Positions 21,750-33,867 of a stretch of DNA of 64,000 nt are shown piece by piece (position 1 is the first letter of the stretch; each line of letters starts with the position of its first letter). The DNA comes from Zelopaecilomyces penicillatus. Lineage: Eukaryota > Ascomycota > Sordariomycetes > Hypocreales > Pseudodiploosporaceae. The stretch spans positions 930,001 through 994,000 of the forward strand of contig VCCP01000005.1 in NCBI GenBank assembly GCA_005765155.1. The letters are read 5' to 3'. The notes beneath the pieces are model-generated. The model saw only the letters and a program-made list of their open reading frames with translations, did not search any database and was not told the origin of the DNA. A program made the position numbers and the translations under genes.

Positions 21750-22374
21750 ATGGCCATTTTCTCAAGCTTCTTCGGGCAACGGGTGAGGGAGAGTTGTCAA
21801 GATGGTAGCCTCTGGTGCCGTCTCTCTGCCCCCACGGCGGTCTTTCTCATCCCACTAGTCATCTTTCTGACATTGGCAATTTTCATATCTCATTCATGGC
21901 AAAGAGGACATGCCTCTGCAAATCTTCCTCCAGGGCCAAAGCCTCTACCTATCATAGGCAACATCTTCGACCTCCCGCCCAGCGGCACGCTTGAATACGA
22001 GCACTGGTTGCGCCACAAGGACGTCTATGGGCCTATTAGCTCTGTCACGGTGCTCGGCCAGGTCATCATCCTCCTCCATGACAGACAAGCGGCTCAGGAG
22101 ATTCTTGAAAACCAAGCTGTCAAGTCCTCAGCGAGACCTACTGCGGAATTTGTCAGTAACCTCTGCGGCTATCAGGATTTTACAAGCTTGCTTCAGTACG
22201 ACGAAAAGCTTCGTCGGCATCGAAAGTATATCCATCAGCAGCTAGGTACCAAGACGCTGACATCCAAGTTCAATGATATCCAAGTTCTGGGAGCCGGTCG
22301 CTTTCTTCTACGTGTGTTGAATCAACCAGACGCTGTCTTTAAGCATGTACAATCGTAAGTAACATTGCATGGTT

Positions 22375-22406
<32 letters not shown>

Positions 22407-23582
22407 TCGTGGCAGTCCGTGTGAACAAAGATGATTCCCCTAATACCAGAGAGCCTTGCTGACTCGCACCACCACTTACTTGGCAGCACGACAAACTCAA
22501 TCAGTCTCCAAATGCTCTTCAGTTATGATATTGAGCCGGCCAATGCCGATCCTCTCGTCGACTTGATGGATGTCTTGGCATCTCAGCTGTCGCGCGCTGG
22601 CGTTCCATCAGCCTGGCTGGTGAACTTTATTCCAGCCTTGAAGTATCTTCCCAGGGGTTTCCCCGGTACGGGATACAAAGAGACGGCACGCCAATTCAAG
22701 AGAGTGATCGACACAGTGGCGAACATCCCATACCATTTTGTACTGAAGCAAATGACAGAGGGAACAGATCGCCCTTGCTATGTTTCCAACCTGGTCCGGA
22801 ACCGTTCCAAAGACACCCAGACGGTCAGTCAAAGTGACGAGAATGACATCAAGTACTCTGCAGCAACACTGTATGCCGCCGGGGGAGACACAACCGTGTC
22901 AGTGGTCACTTGCTTCATATTAGCCATGATCAAATATCCAGAGATTCAGAGAAAGGCTCAAAAGGAGATCGATTCTCTGCTCGGATCTTGCATTCTTCCA
23001 AGCTTTGAGGACCGCGATAAATTACCATATGTCAACGCTCTGGTTCAAGAGTTGTACCGATGGAGTCCAACAGCGCCTTTGTCGATGCCACATTCCATGT
23101 CAGAGGACGTTGTATACAATGGCCATATCTTCCCAAAGGGGGCCATAGTGTTGCCGTCAGTCTGGTGGTTCTTGAATGATCCTGAGGTGCATATCAACCC
23201 CGAAAGTTTTGATCCCGAGCGCTACCTAGCCCCACGCTGCGAGCCTGACCCCAAAGCCGTGGCTTTGGGATTTGGACGCAGAATATGTCCTGGCCGGTTC
23301 ATGGCCGACGCAACCCTCTACATCCTTGTGTCACAGATGCTCTCTGTCTTCACCATCGGCAATGCAACTGACAGCCATGGCAACGTGATTCACCCTGAGA
23401 AGAAGATAAAGCCAGGGCTTCTTTCCGCCTTTGTGGATTTTCCCTACAAGATTGAGCCAAGAAGTGAAAAGCATGCGGAATTGGTTAAGCGCATGGCAGT
23501 TAAACAGGAGTCGGAGGGCGGTTCTGCAAGTTTGGACTGTGATCTTATACGTGAGGTGATTAGGGATTCGGCCAATGTGTGA
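21750..23582 (+). CDS. Cytochrome P450 monooxygenase
   Basis: Exons 21750-22354 and 22487-23582 give 566 residues. The intron contains a (TTTC)9 run. A membrane anchor spans residues 27-50, followed by the proline-rich hinge PPGPKPLPIIGN (60-71). I-helix AAGGDTT at 332-338, K-helix ELYR at 390-393, PERY downstream, and the heme loop FGRRICPGR with the Cys ligand at residue 469. All catalytic landmarks are intact. The overall pattern resembles fungal P450s of the group that includes the O-methylsterigmatocystin oxidoreductase class, so a role in secondary metabolism or detoxification is plausible; the substrate cannot be read. The frame is open at a GTG six bases upstream, but ATG at 21750 is preferred. 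The donor C|GTAAGT and acceptor GGCAG|C were chosen to preserve frame into SISLQMLFSYDIEP. Confidence 0.9.
22373..22408 (+). repeat. (TTTC)9 microsatellite in the P450 intron
   Basis: Nine uninterrupted TTTC units lie between donor (22355) and acceptor (22486). It provides a long pyrimidine tract but is far from the acceptor. Length is probably polymorphic between strains. Confidence 0.9.
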
Positions 23583-24276
23583 GCATGGTGGCGCGATACA
23601 TGGCGGTAACCGTAAGATGGCGCTGCAACTTGGGCTCTTCGTTGTATCTCAGTAGTGCTATACCTGGAAAAGTCGTATATAATATTACCATTGAAGCGCA
23701 AATGCAGTTGTGTGCATGTACTGCGAATACCGAAGCTCTGGCTAGTCTCTGTGCATCTAAAATGAAGAAAAGCATCGCGCGACCGGAGCACCGATGAAAT
23801 GAACGCATCAACAAAGACCCGCTCATCTCAAAAAAAAATAGCTGTTGACGGATTCTCGATGAGTTTCGGACGTTCGTCCTGCCTCGTTCAAATATTTTAA
23901 AATCATTTTTTACCATCGCTTCGTGCAAGAATCGTGGGCAGAAATGAAATTCAGTAACAGATAATATACACGAATACGACAAGTACTGTCTGTCAGCAAG
24001 TTTGGTCCACTGTCTGTCCTCCCCTCCCACGTTCACGAATTATGTAATCATTCATGGAGCCGGCTTCGAATCCCTCCTGGCCGAAGTCACCAAAAACAAT
24101 CGTCTCACAGCTCCTCCATAACGAAGGCTTCAAAGCCCTTTGCGAACGCCAATCGGACCGCCGACCGGACATAAGCACTCGGGCTTCCCTACCGACCACT
24201 GAAGGCTCACATCTGCGACGCAATTGACCCTCCAACGAACACCCTTCATTCAACACCTCTCGACCCGCCGCCCATC
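23583..24276. other. Intergenic, P450 to GRIM-19
   Basis: 694 bp. The left part is the P450 3' flank. The last 250 bp, more GC-rich, are the likely GRIM-19 promoter and 5' UTR. No gene or repeat recognised. Confidence 0.5.
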
Positions 24277-25216
24277 ATGCCTCAGGATATGCCCCCCAAG
24301 GGCGGGTACGAGCCCGTCCAGTACAAGGTGCGTCGCATACGCGCCCCCAGGGAGGCGTACAGCACATCTCGATTCCCTGGGCGTTGCTTTTCTCTTTTTT
24401 CTTGAAGCCGCTGGGCTGTGCAAGGGATAGGTTGGCAAGTGGAATGCTTGCGAGCGGGAAATAATGGGCGGGAGCTTTTTGGTGGCCATGGCTGAAGCCT
24501 TGAAAGATGATGCATTGCACCTTGGCGAGCGAGGAATTCTGGCCACTCCCCTGCAGAGCAGACTTTCAACCGAGAAAAGCATTCGTTGTCCGGGATTTTT
24601 GGATAAAATAAAGCTAACAAATGCTGCCCGATCATAGCGAAACCTCCCCGCCAAGGGATTCCGACCTGGCATCCTACTGCTGGGCATGGGCGCCGTCATG
24701 GGATACGGCTGGTACAGACTAATCCACGGTATCCGCGAGGCCAAGTGTGTTTTATCCTCCTTTTTTTCCCTTGATACTTCTTCAGACGAAACGACCTCGA
24801 CAAAAAATTGTCTTTCGCCGATTTCAAACCTCTTTTCAACGGTACTAATCCTGGCTCCCTCTGTTTAGCGAACTTGCCCGTGAGAAGATGTGGGCACGCA
24901 TCAACCTGATCCCTCTTCTGCAGGCTGAGGAGGACCGTGATCAGGTACGACGATACCTGGCCGATCAGAAGCGCGAGAAGGAGCTGTTGGGCGAGAACGT
25001 CAAGGTCTATAACACCGACAGGTAAGATTCTAAACTACCAGCATTTTATCTTCTTACCCTTGCCTACTTCTATTCTTCACTGTGGCCACGCAGAGCTGGC
25101 TAGGCAAAGGAAAAAACACAATGATTTTAGCGGGTAATTCCACAGATATACTGACTATAAGCGTGAGCAGATTTGTGAGGCCGACTTTCGCCGTCTCACC
25201 ATCCCCCTCTGAGTAA
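24277..25216 (+). CDS. NADH:ubiquinone oxidoreductase subunit NDUFA13/GRIM-19
   Basis: Four exons (24277-24327, 24638-24744, 24869-25021, 25171-25216) encode 118 residues, matching fungal GRIM-19 size. Features in order: MPQDMPPKGGYEPVQYKR start; a single membrane helix (GILLLGMGAVMGYGWYRL, about 25-42); a charged amphipathic stretch (ELAREKMWARINLIPLL, QVRRYLADQKREKELLG); and the C-terminal RFVRPTFAVSPSPSE. GRIM-19 is an accessory subunit at the membrane arm of mitochondrial complex I and is needed for its assembly. The last acceptor (25170) was chosen because it restores the conserved RFVRPTF ending. An upstream AG at 25145 would instead give a frameshifted ending of similar length. Confidence 0.92.
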
Positions 25217-25823
25217 ACATGGATGGTTTGGAAAGAAAAAGAGAAAATCGACATGCGAGGGCAGAGGAGGAACGCGTCGGCAGTTAGGGGATTGGGATGC
25301 TGTACATATGTAATCATGATCCTGTTCTTGCTCCCGCTCACTGTGAGAGAAGCGGACATGGCTAAACTACCAATGGTCAATTCAATTTTTTTTTTAGTTT
25401 CTTTAAATCCAACACTTAACATGCCCAAAATGCCATAGTCACCCGTATTGGGACCCTATCGGGTTGATGCCATGCTGATTACGGGCATTACGATTCGTAC
25501 ATGAGATAAGTTTGCTGTTTCGCATGTTGTAGATATCATCAAATCACAATATGACAAAACAAGACAGGTTCTTTGGCGCCAGAAACGGAACTTTATTCCT
25601 ATTCTTTTTTTTTGCAATTCCACCCGACCAAAACGAAGGGGGTATACATACACACAATAAACTCCTTCCCTTAATCCCGTAATACATGCAGTTGCTCTAA
25701 AAAGACATCCCACCAGCCTTACATGTAACTAGCATGTGCCCGTGCGTGACCATCAGATTAACCAAGTCAATTAAATCAGTAAAAAGAAAAATTCCCTTGT
25801 ATAATCGAGGCGCGGGGCTCTGT
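25217..25823. other. Short intergenic between convergent GRIM-19 and FCP1
   Basis: 607 bp, A/T-rich, carrying both 3' UTRs. No gene or structured repeat seen. Confidence 0.5.
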
Positions 25824-28187
25824 TCAGTCACCAGCCGCCTCCAGCTCTGCCAGCAAATCCCGCTCAAGCTCGTCGTCGTCGAAATTTTCTCCGTCGTCTA
25901 GATTCACCTCGTCATCGAGTCCTTGAGTCGTCTCATCTCCCGTTGGAACAGGCGTGGGTAAACTGCTGTTGAACCCTTCGGCATCATCTCCATTGGGAGT
26001 GTGTACAGATCTCAAGGTAGACGTTCCTCGGCTGCGTGACATTCGCTGCTTCTTTGCCAGAGCGCTCTCTCCAGCTGCATTAGCCGGGGCGTCTGCATCC
26101 GACTCATTCGGATCCGCCAGAGTTTTCCGCTTGGTGCCTCTCTTATGAGACTCGTCTGCCTCGTCACTCTCGCCATCCTCGCCATCCGTACTTGTTGCAC
26201 TATGGTCCTCCCCCTCAGATGACTCCTCCCCGGCCCCATTTTCGTCATCATCCTCGTCGTCGTCATCCAATCCCAGAAACTCTCTCATATCCTCATCAAA
26301 ATCCTCCAAGTCCTTGGCAGTAGGAAGGTCATCCTCCATTTCTGAGGTTGGCTCTGTGCTGTCGGCTGACTTTTCTCGGTCTGCATCCAGAACCTCCATG
26401 TAGTACGGTCGCTCATCCAGTCGACGCCATTGGCTGAGACAATCGTTGAGCCAGTTTTGATTCACAATCTTGACGCTTGCAATCTTGGCTGCTTGCTGCA
26501 CTTTCTTTGTTCGAGGACGCGCCGACGAGACCACCAGATGAGTAATGCGATGTGACACGGTGTCAACAACCTGTGCTCCAAAGCTTTGCGCCTGCATTCC
26601 AATCTCGGACTCTTCCACATTGACACCAAGTGGAACAAGGCCAGACAATGCGATAACAAGGCCAGACAAAACACTTGACTTGAGTTCATCCAAAAGGTCT
26701 CCAACATCAGGTACCATCGACAGGTCAACCCCATCATCAGAATGAGATTTTCTACGGGCTTTGTTCTGCCCAGGCGGATGAGTTGGTTCTGATTGTTTCC
26801 TATCTGCTCGTTTCTTGTCGTACATGTCGTAGAACGCGGTATGCAAGTCTGTTAAGTGATCTTGCAATGTGATTAGTTCCTCGTCGTCATCGTTGAGTAA
26901 ATGCTGTCGGCTCAGATGAGCGGCGGGATGGCTGGTATCAGTATCCTGGGATGCGCGTTCGTCTTCCTTGTCAAGCTTTTCCTGCATATGCAACAGAGGT
27001 CGGTCCGTCAGCTGTTTCTCCAAGGTCTTCTCCTGTTCTTCAGCCTGTACTTTCAGGCTGCTCTCATCATCGCTTCCACTCATCCTCGCCAGTTCATCGA
27101 GGGGTGATGGTTTCGGGTTGATTGTTGTTTGAACTGTTGGTCCGGTAGCCACAACTGGCGCGCCGTTCAACTTCGGAGCAGCAGGCAAAATGTCCTGTCG
27201 TTTTGGGAGGAAACTTGAGTTGATGTCGCCAATGCCTTTGAAGAAATCATAGGGCACCACCTTGATCAAGTTGGCCCGGTTCATTGGCCACACATCAGAG
27301 CGATCATCGATGATGACAACCATGTCGGTACTAACAGGAAACAGTCTTTGCAAGCTCTTTGCAGTAATGCTGCCGTTCTCGTCTCGACTGATGACACGAT
27401 TACCAAAGAGCTTCCTGTCCGGGTCGACAATTCGAGCAATGTTGAGGGCATAAGCGCGAGTTCCCATAGTGTACACATGCAACTCATACATGGTGGAGAT
27501 TTCTTCGAGGAACTCTTGAAGTCCAGGTCGCAATTTGATGTAGTAGGTATGGCCAGTAGCAAGCCCCCTTGGTCCATCATCGTTGAGTTGAAAGCTCTTG
27601 ACATCTTTGACAGCGTCATGGTTGGGGTTTGACGGGTCTCTCTGCCATTCGCCAATTGTCGGCTCTATACAAGCATGTATAATAGTCTGGTCCAAATCCA
27701 CAACAAGACTCATTTTGCGTTGACGCAACAATCTCTTCTGCGCGTCGTGCTCAGCTTTTCTAGCAACGCTTTGGCTCACCATGAGGCCAGTCTGGTCGTG
27801 TGTCATGTTAATCATGGCTCGATCGGTGTCCCTTTCCTCGCTGGCCCAATTGGTCTCGGTCATATCAGCGCCGCACAGGCTGCAGAGGCCCTGGATCTGG
27901 ACCTCGTGTCCACAGGCTTCTTCGACAGTCATGCAAGCCATGTCGGCAGCAATGACCATGCCCTCTTTGATATGCCATTCCTTCAAGAGGCCTTCAGCGG
28001 GGCTGTCGAACTCAGTATATGTGGTCTCGTCGACCCAGGTGTCGTCATTAACTTTCCGTCTCCAGGTAAACTTGTATTCTATAATGTTTTCCTGCTTCCG
28101 AAGAGAATCGCCAGGCGACTTGAGAAGCTTGGTGATGGTAATGGGGTAGTGTAGGCGCGAGCCTAATGACACCAGTTTGTCGTACAT
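25824..28187 (-). CDS. FCP1: RNA polymerase II CTD phosphatase FCP1
   Basis: One exon, 787 residues. An N-terminal lipoyl-like segment (1-100) precedes the HAD-type phosphatase domain. The catalytic DLDQT lies at 164-168, with the conserved TRAYA at 243-247 and DDRSDVW at 294-300. A BRCT domain spans about 505-597 (LSGLVIALSGLVPL ... NQNWLNDCLSQW). The C-terminus is strongly acidic and ends DDDELERDLLAELEAAGD, as in TFIIF-interacting tails. FCP1 removes phosphate from Ser2 (and other sites) of the Pol II C-terminal repeats in the nucleus, so that polymerase can be recycled after termination. ATG at 28187 fits the usual family start (SRLHYPITITKLLKSPGD). All active-site residues are present. 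Confidence 0.95.
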   Translation of the reverse strand: MYDKLVSLGSRLHYPITITKLLKSPGDSLRKQENIIEYKFTWRRKVNDDTWVDETTYTEFDSPAEGLLKEWHIKEGMVIAADMACMTVEEACGHEVQIQGLCSLCGADMTETNWASEERDTDRAMINMTHDQTGLMVSQSVARKAEHDAQKRLLRQRKMSLVVDLDQTIIHACIEPTIGEWQRDPSNPNHDAVKDVKSFQLNDDGPRGLATGHTYYIKLRPGLQEFLEEISTMYELHVYTMGTRAYALNIARIVDPDRKLFGNRVISRDENGSITAKSLQRLFPVSTDMVVIIDDRSDVWPMNRANLIKVVPYDFFKGIGDINSSFLPKRQDILPAAPKLNGAPVVATGPTVQTTINPKPSPLDELARMSGSDDESSLKVQAEEQEKTLEKQLTDRPLLHMQEKLDKEDERASQDTDTSHPAAHLSRQHLLNDDDEELITLQDHLTDLHTAFYDMYDKKRADRKQSEPTHPPGQNKARRKSHSDDGVDLSMVPDVGDLLDELKSSVLSGLVIALSGLVPLGVNVEESEIGMQAQSFGAQVVDTVSHRITHLVVSSARPRTKKVQQAAKIASVKIVNQNWLNDCLSQWRRLDERPYYMEVLDADREKSADSTEPTSEMEDDLPTAKDLEDFDEDMREFLGLDDDDEDDDENGAGEESSEGEDHSATSTDGEDGESDEADESHKRGTKRKTLADPNESDADAPANAAGESALAKKQRMSRSRGTSTLRSVHTPNGDDAEGFNSSLPTPVPTGDETTQGLDDEVNLDDGENFDDDELERDLLAELEAAGD

Positions 28188-29600
28188 GTTGCGGGCGATT
28201 GGGAAACTGCCTGCACGCGTTTGGTTGACTGCGAAGCCACGCCGTCAGCTTCCAAGAGCTTCCGATCAAGAAAAAAGGGTTTAAAGAATGCAGAGCGTGC
28301 GCGAAAGCGCGACAGTCTCATGTATCAATTCCTGGCCCAGCGACGCACTCAAAGAGCTTACCCGTTCACAATGCTTGTCAGCTCAGCAGCTCCAGCCAAG
28401 CAAGCCCATGGCCTCACGGCACGCCAAATAGAAGTCGCGACAGAGGCGTCAGGGAGACGGCAGGCCGGGTAATTGCACCGATGCAATATCTTTGCAGAAG
28501 TTAAGTTGTGACACTGCGAAAGCGTCGTGCGAGTTTGCGAATTGGATGGCACTGCGATTGGTGTTGGCAGCCTCGAATTGCTGCTCAGCTTGGCTCTTCG
28601 GCGAATATTGGGAGACAGACTGGCGTGACGCAGCTGCCGCCCACAAGCGGTAATGAAATAGTAGCAGCAGCACAGCACAAGGGTACAAAATACCTGATGC
28701 TTGACGAGTCCCGTCCCAGCCACACGTCGACCTGTTCGCGTTCCCAAGTGGCTGGAATTCTGTTAAAATAAAGGTGAAAAGGGTGGCGCAAACAGTGGCG
28801 CACTTGCTAGGCACGTGATTTGACTAGTACTCCCGCTGACTCAAAGGGGCGGAATGGCCGAGAACACGGGACTATTCTTGCGTGGCCAAAGTGTCTGGTA
28901 TTTATACCCACATCGTTTTGTGCGTAATCGTGATGATGTCGTATCGGATTTCACAGCTGCAGCCTGCAGGCTGTTTGCACAGCCAGTTTTCAATCAGTGC
29001 CTCTATAATATCAATGACCCCATCACTAACGGCCCATATACTGTCAAAAATAGAGAAACATGACTTCAACACTGTGTAAAGAAGATAAACTGCGTTGAAA
29101 ACCTCGATTCACTCCCTCACACACAACGCGCTCTAGGGTAGCGATGTCACTGCGATAGCCATCGCTACTTAAAACCGTCGCTTGGTGGGGTTATCTAGGT
29201 ATCTTTAAGAATCACAGTTTAGAAATCTATTCAGGCTCTCACATCGTAAAAGGGTATTACATAAACGATAGTTTAATTTTCACCCTGATGTGAAGTTTTA
29301 TTATATCAAGTGAGCGGATTCACGTGGATGAGAACTAATGGAGGTATAAACAAGATAATATGAAGCGCATAAAGCACTGATGCGTTGCTCATCTACAGGG
29401 TATGTGTCTAGTACTACATACAAGAATAAGAAAAGAGTCATAAGCGATAGCCCCCCATCGTGACACATGTGTGATACGGCGTGAGCGCAGGAGTGTACCA
29501 AAGTATTATTTTATTCACCGTAACTCCAGGCAAAAGGCTCTCATCATACCCATCGTGCCATCCGTTAACCATTATGTAGAGTCATGGCACGTCAGTCTAT
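28188..29600. other. Intergenic, FCP1 to condensin
   Basis: 1.4 kb. The left 600 bp hold the FCP1 promoter. The right part is A/T-rich anonymous DNA and the 3' flank of condensin. Open frames on both strands (28358-28814) overlap each other and have no recognisable content. Confidence 0.5.
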
Positions 29601-32600
29601 CTAGGCAGCTAACCGAATAAGCTTGAATCCTTCCGTAATTAGCTTCGTAATGTCTTCGTTCTTATGCTGGAGCAGTCCCAGTGCAAACGCCACGTCATTC
29701 CACTGCCTTTCCGTTTCGCACCGTGCAAGTCTTGCAGCGAGCTTGTCTGCCAGCTGCTTGGAATGCTTGTCCTATTCGCGCACATATCTGGTTAGCTACT
29801 GTACTGTGACTTTCTTCATACTTGATAACGAGGACACTTGTGAGAGACTGTACCTTTTCAACAAAGCCCAAAAGGAACTTGATGATCCTCCTGAAGCTCT
29901 CTTCATCCATGCCGCCTGCGCTGAGAAGACTGAACATGTCGACAAAATGATTGTATACGGCATTGTCCTTGGTGCTTAGCTCAGTGAAAAACATCCTGGC
30001 CAAGTCTGCAATGCGTCGGTCCTCATCTTCCAGACACTTGGCCATCTCGCCCAACTGACCCTTGACCTTGACTTGACCAGCCAAGATCAAAAACGTCAAT
30101 GTCATCAAGCATGTTCGCTTAACAGAGGCATCATCATCGGCCAGACGTCGATAAAGAAAGTCCGTGTTCTCGTCAATTAAGTGGTTGAAGCATACTGCCA
30201 TGTCGCCTAATGCAATAACTGCGTTGGAGCGCACAGTTGCGTCGGGCGACCTCTCCATTATCGTAATGAGCAGAGGGAGGTTGAGCTCACAGTATTCAGC
30301 CGAAACACACATTAGCTTTGCCAGGCAAAGTGTTGATGCCGCCTGGAGGCCTTTGTCGGCGTACGTGGTATTGTTGGCACAGACCTCAGACACTAAGGGT
30401 CCAAACAAGGCCAGAAGCGAGTTAGGCCCGTAAAGGAGTTCCCTTTCCCGGATATGCGCCATGGCCTCTGTAAAGTCGTCCTCAGTCGTACCTCCAATTA
30501 GGTCGAGCTCGTCTGCATCCTCTTTGTCTTTGTCTGTCTTCGTTGCGGACTGCTTCTCCTTCTCTTGCTTTCTACGCTTGAAATCTTGTTCGCACAGCTC
30601 AAGATGTACTATCTGCTTGATAGCAACGTGCCCAACTATAAAGAGCAACTGTGAAAGTGCAATAGCGTTGTCTCTCTTCTTTGGAGTTTCTGGTGTTGAT
30701 GCCGTGATATTTGCAGTTGGCTCAATGTCAGACATGGCATGAGTCTCATCACGGGATGACGGCCGGGATGAAGGGCGAGACAATGGCCGACTGAAAACTT
30801 GTCTAGTCTTGCGTCGGATTATGTCTGAGCACAGAGTGTCGGGATGTTTGGAGACTGCGTATATGGCATTTATAGCTTGTTCCGCAACGCCGTACCACTC
30901 CTTGCTATCTGATGACACATCAGTAATACCTGCGAGTCGAGAGCAGACAGCATGGTCATTCGGGAGGCGAGCAAATTTGGCTGCCGATTCCTTTGCCTGG
31001 CGTCCTATCGGATTGATCCTTCTGAGAGCAATACATGTGAATTTCGCTAACTGCAAGTCATTCCGCCCGTGAGATCCCAGACCCGTCCGCAGCATGGTTT
31101 CAATTTCGCCCACCACAATCTCCGGATTGGCCGTTGCTAGCATTCCAAGAACGATAATGGCGCCTCGGCGCTGGGTCCTTGAGATTTCCCGCCTCTGAAC
31201 ACCATACACTTGCCATAGCTTCGCTACAACAAGTTCAGGGATGATTCCGCCCTTCATCATCGTGGCAAGAAGTTGCTCTAATGATGTTAGTTCAGCAGGT
31301 GTAGCTCCAAATGTCAAACTAATCATATTGCGAGCAATGTAATTAGCAGCGTCATTAGGGCTGAACGACTCTGGAGCCTCAAAAAACAGTCGCCTGTAGC
31401 ACTCGATGAGGTGGGTCTGCACACCCTTGCCCTCGTCACTGTTTCCCTTTGTCCAAATCAAACGGAGCATGCGCCTGATACCAACCTTGTTTTGTTCAAT
31501 GTTATACGCATCGCCAACTTCAAAGTAGTCGATTGCTTCGATGACCTCACTCTTGTTTCTGGACCCAAGCAACTGGCATATGATGCCCGTTGCGTCATGG
31601 AGAACATCAATGAATTTGAGAGCCTCGTTGTAATATCGGCGGGTGAGTGTGAGCTTCTCAATCGCCTCCCCTGTTGCTGCCTCTTCCTGTGCCTTTCTAA
31701 CTGCAGCAATTTTGTCTTCCTCCGTCATCGCTTTTGGCTTCTCGGGAGATCCGATCTGCGTAGCCTCATCAAGGAGCGTGTTGTCGACCGTGGTATTTGC
31801 CTTGTCGTTTTCAAACCCAGGCATTCCAGGTGGCGGTTTCAGTGCATTGAGTTCCTCTTCTACCTTGTCATGGCGAGACTGCCATTCTTTTCTGGAGAGT
31901 TGCGCTCCATGCATGACAGTAAATGGATGGGTCTTGATGAGTGTTCCCAGAAGTTTAACCGCATTTCGCCTCACATTACTGCTCTTATCTTCGAGACTCC
32001 GACATGCAAGTTCTGCGGCCTTCTGTCGTCGCTTGGGAAACTTTTGTTCCAGTTCGCACAGCTTCATGTATACCTGCAATGTGCGACATCTTGAGTAAGG
32101 GTTGATGTCAAGAAATCTCTCTTCCAGAACATCAAAAAAGGCGTTCAGCTGAGACTTGTGATTTTCGCTGCGCTCGTCTTGCCTGCTGAGATGGGCAATC
32201 ATGTTGCCACAGACCTCGATCAAGGCACATCGGAGGGTGTACGACTCACTGTCTAGCTGCTTTGCCAGCATCGTCATCTGCTTAATTACCAGTCTAGGTG
32301 AAAGCTCTGAAAGTTTGGTTATGAATGAAGAAGCTGATTTGGGGCCACGAGTATCGTTTGAGTTGAACTCTTTGTTACTAATCTCGCGCAGAACCTCATC
32401 TGCAAGCTGAGGATAGTCATAAGTCTCTGCAAGGATATGCAAGAACTCCGCCATGGGTTCTGCCAAATGCTCAAAATAGGTAAGGTTCTGGATGATGTTG
32501 ATTTGTGCCGCTGTAATCGTGTTAGCGCATCCATCACAAAATGGACCATCCGAGTTTGAACAAACCATATCCGTGACCGTGGTGCTTAACAGCCATGCAC

Positions 32601-33313
32601 AGCACCTTGAAGCAGTGCATCCGGATGGTGGTCGCCTTGACACGCTGTTCGCTCTCCAAGACCATATACACAGGTCGGGTCAGAAGTCCGATGAAGGTAT
32701 CCCTTTCGCTTGTTGTCAAGAAGATCTTGGACAACTTCAGCTTGAAAACCTTGCACATAATTTCCAACGCGCCCTGAAGCTGCGACGCAGAATCCCATGC
32801 GTCCTCCTTTGCTGATGATGCTCCTCCTTTTTTGGGCTTTCCCCTTCCCCGTGATGCTGGAGCTGTAGACGGCTTTTCAGCAGCCTTAGTTTCTACTGCG
32901 GCGATGGTCCATTGCAGGAGAAAGGCGAATATCTCGAGTAATTGCTTATGGTGAGCGATCGTCTCCTGCTCGTCAGGTGCCTCAATGTCGTTGTGCACTG
33001 CATCTGCTTCAGCACTCAACCCACTCATGACCAAGTCAAAGATCTTGCTCAAAGCATGCGTTGGGAGGAACTGCGTGTATTTCAGCAGAAACTGCAGCGA
33101 ATCTATATTTGAGGCGCGCATGATTGCATCGGGATTGTCGGCAACCGAGTCAATGATATGGTTCAATACTGAATTGACGACCGGGTTGGTGAGCGCTTCG
33201 GGATCATTTTCGCAGTCGAATAGAGAAGCATCAGCCTCTGGTGTTGGTATGGTGGTAGGATCAGACATGTAATGCTTGAGAGCATCGTTGATATCGAAGT
33301 TGATGTTCGCCAT
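29601..33313 (-). CDS. Condensin complex subunit 1 (CND1/Ycs4/CAP-D2)
   Basis: Three exons (33313-32566, 32510-29854, 29771-29601) give 1,191 residues, close to yeast Ycs4 (1,176). The 55-bp first intron has a GCTAAC branch point; splicing gives HGHGYAAQINIIQNLTYFEHL, the conserved core. The second join gives EKDKHSKQLADKL and removes a false C-terminal extension. HEAT-type helices run throughout. The hallmark condensin-1 region is near residues 930-1090 (MERSPDATVRSNAVIALGD, LIDENTDFLYRRLADDD, VKRTCLMTLTFLILAGQVKV, FFTELSTKDNAVYNHFVDMF). The protein is a HEAT subunit of condensin, which compacts and resolves mitotic chromosomes. An acidic/Lys-rich insert (about 775-810) is variable. Start at 33313 is the first in-frame ATG. 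Divergent from the Cdc7 kinase gene. Confidence 0.95.
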
Positions 33314-33867
33314 AATGTTGGTATCTCGCCGCAATGGCGGGCGAGGGGCCACGCGGGGATGGAGTTGAATATGTGTGAGCTCTGCAGCCAGGCTCTATCC
33401 TGGATCGTTGAGATATTTCCTCCCAATACTTGGTGGTGCAACGGGCGCCGGCAATCGCGCAGTCGATGCTGCAATGCTGTGAAGTGGCGATGCTGTGCTT
33501 GTGCGGAGGCGGTCGGCAAGGATGGTGTTGATTAATTGATTTCCAGATCCCGCAGCAACCGTCCAGGTTGTTTTTGTTTTGTTCGGACGCGACCCCACCA
33601 CTCAAGCGCTGTGGACCGCCCACTATACGGCCATTGTCAACCGGCTCAGGCGCGTGTCTCGCCCGCTAGGGAATCCCTGTAATTAGCCTGACCCTCGAAA
33701 GCTTCGATAGCCAGCTGCAGCCCCTCCATGAAATGACCCATTGACCAATCCAAACCAAAATCTTGACAGCTGCACTGCATGAAGTTTGCCTTGTAGATTA
33801 CGAACTGGCTTGCTTTAGACAGCTATCTCGGATATTCTCCAGCTGGTCTTGAGAACCAGCTATAGGC
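33314..33867. promoter_or_regulatory. Shared divergent promoter of condensin CND1 and Cdc7 kinase
   Basis: 554 bp between the two start codons. It contains three ACGCG cores (33351-33355, 33587-33591, and reverse at 33651-33655), the core of the MluI cell-cycle box bound by MBF at G1/S in yeasts. No clear TATA box is seen. Co-regulation of the two cell-cycle genes is inferred. Confidence 0.5.

Noticed and set aside
24060..24085. GGCTTCGAATCC, resembling a tRNA B box
   Set aside because: No pairing T-arm or acceptor stem, and no A box at the right distance on either strand.
27675..28154. 159-codon plus-strand frame inside FCP1
   Set aside because: Antisense shadow of a well-conserved phosphatase gene.
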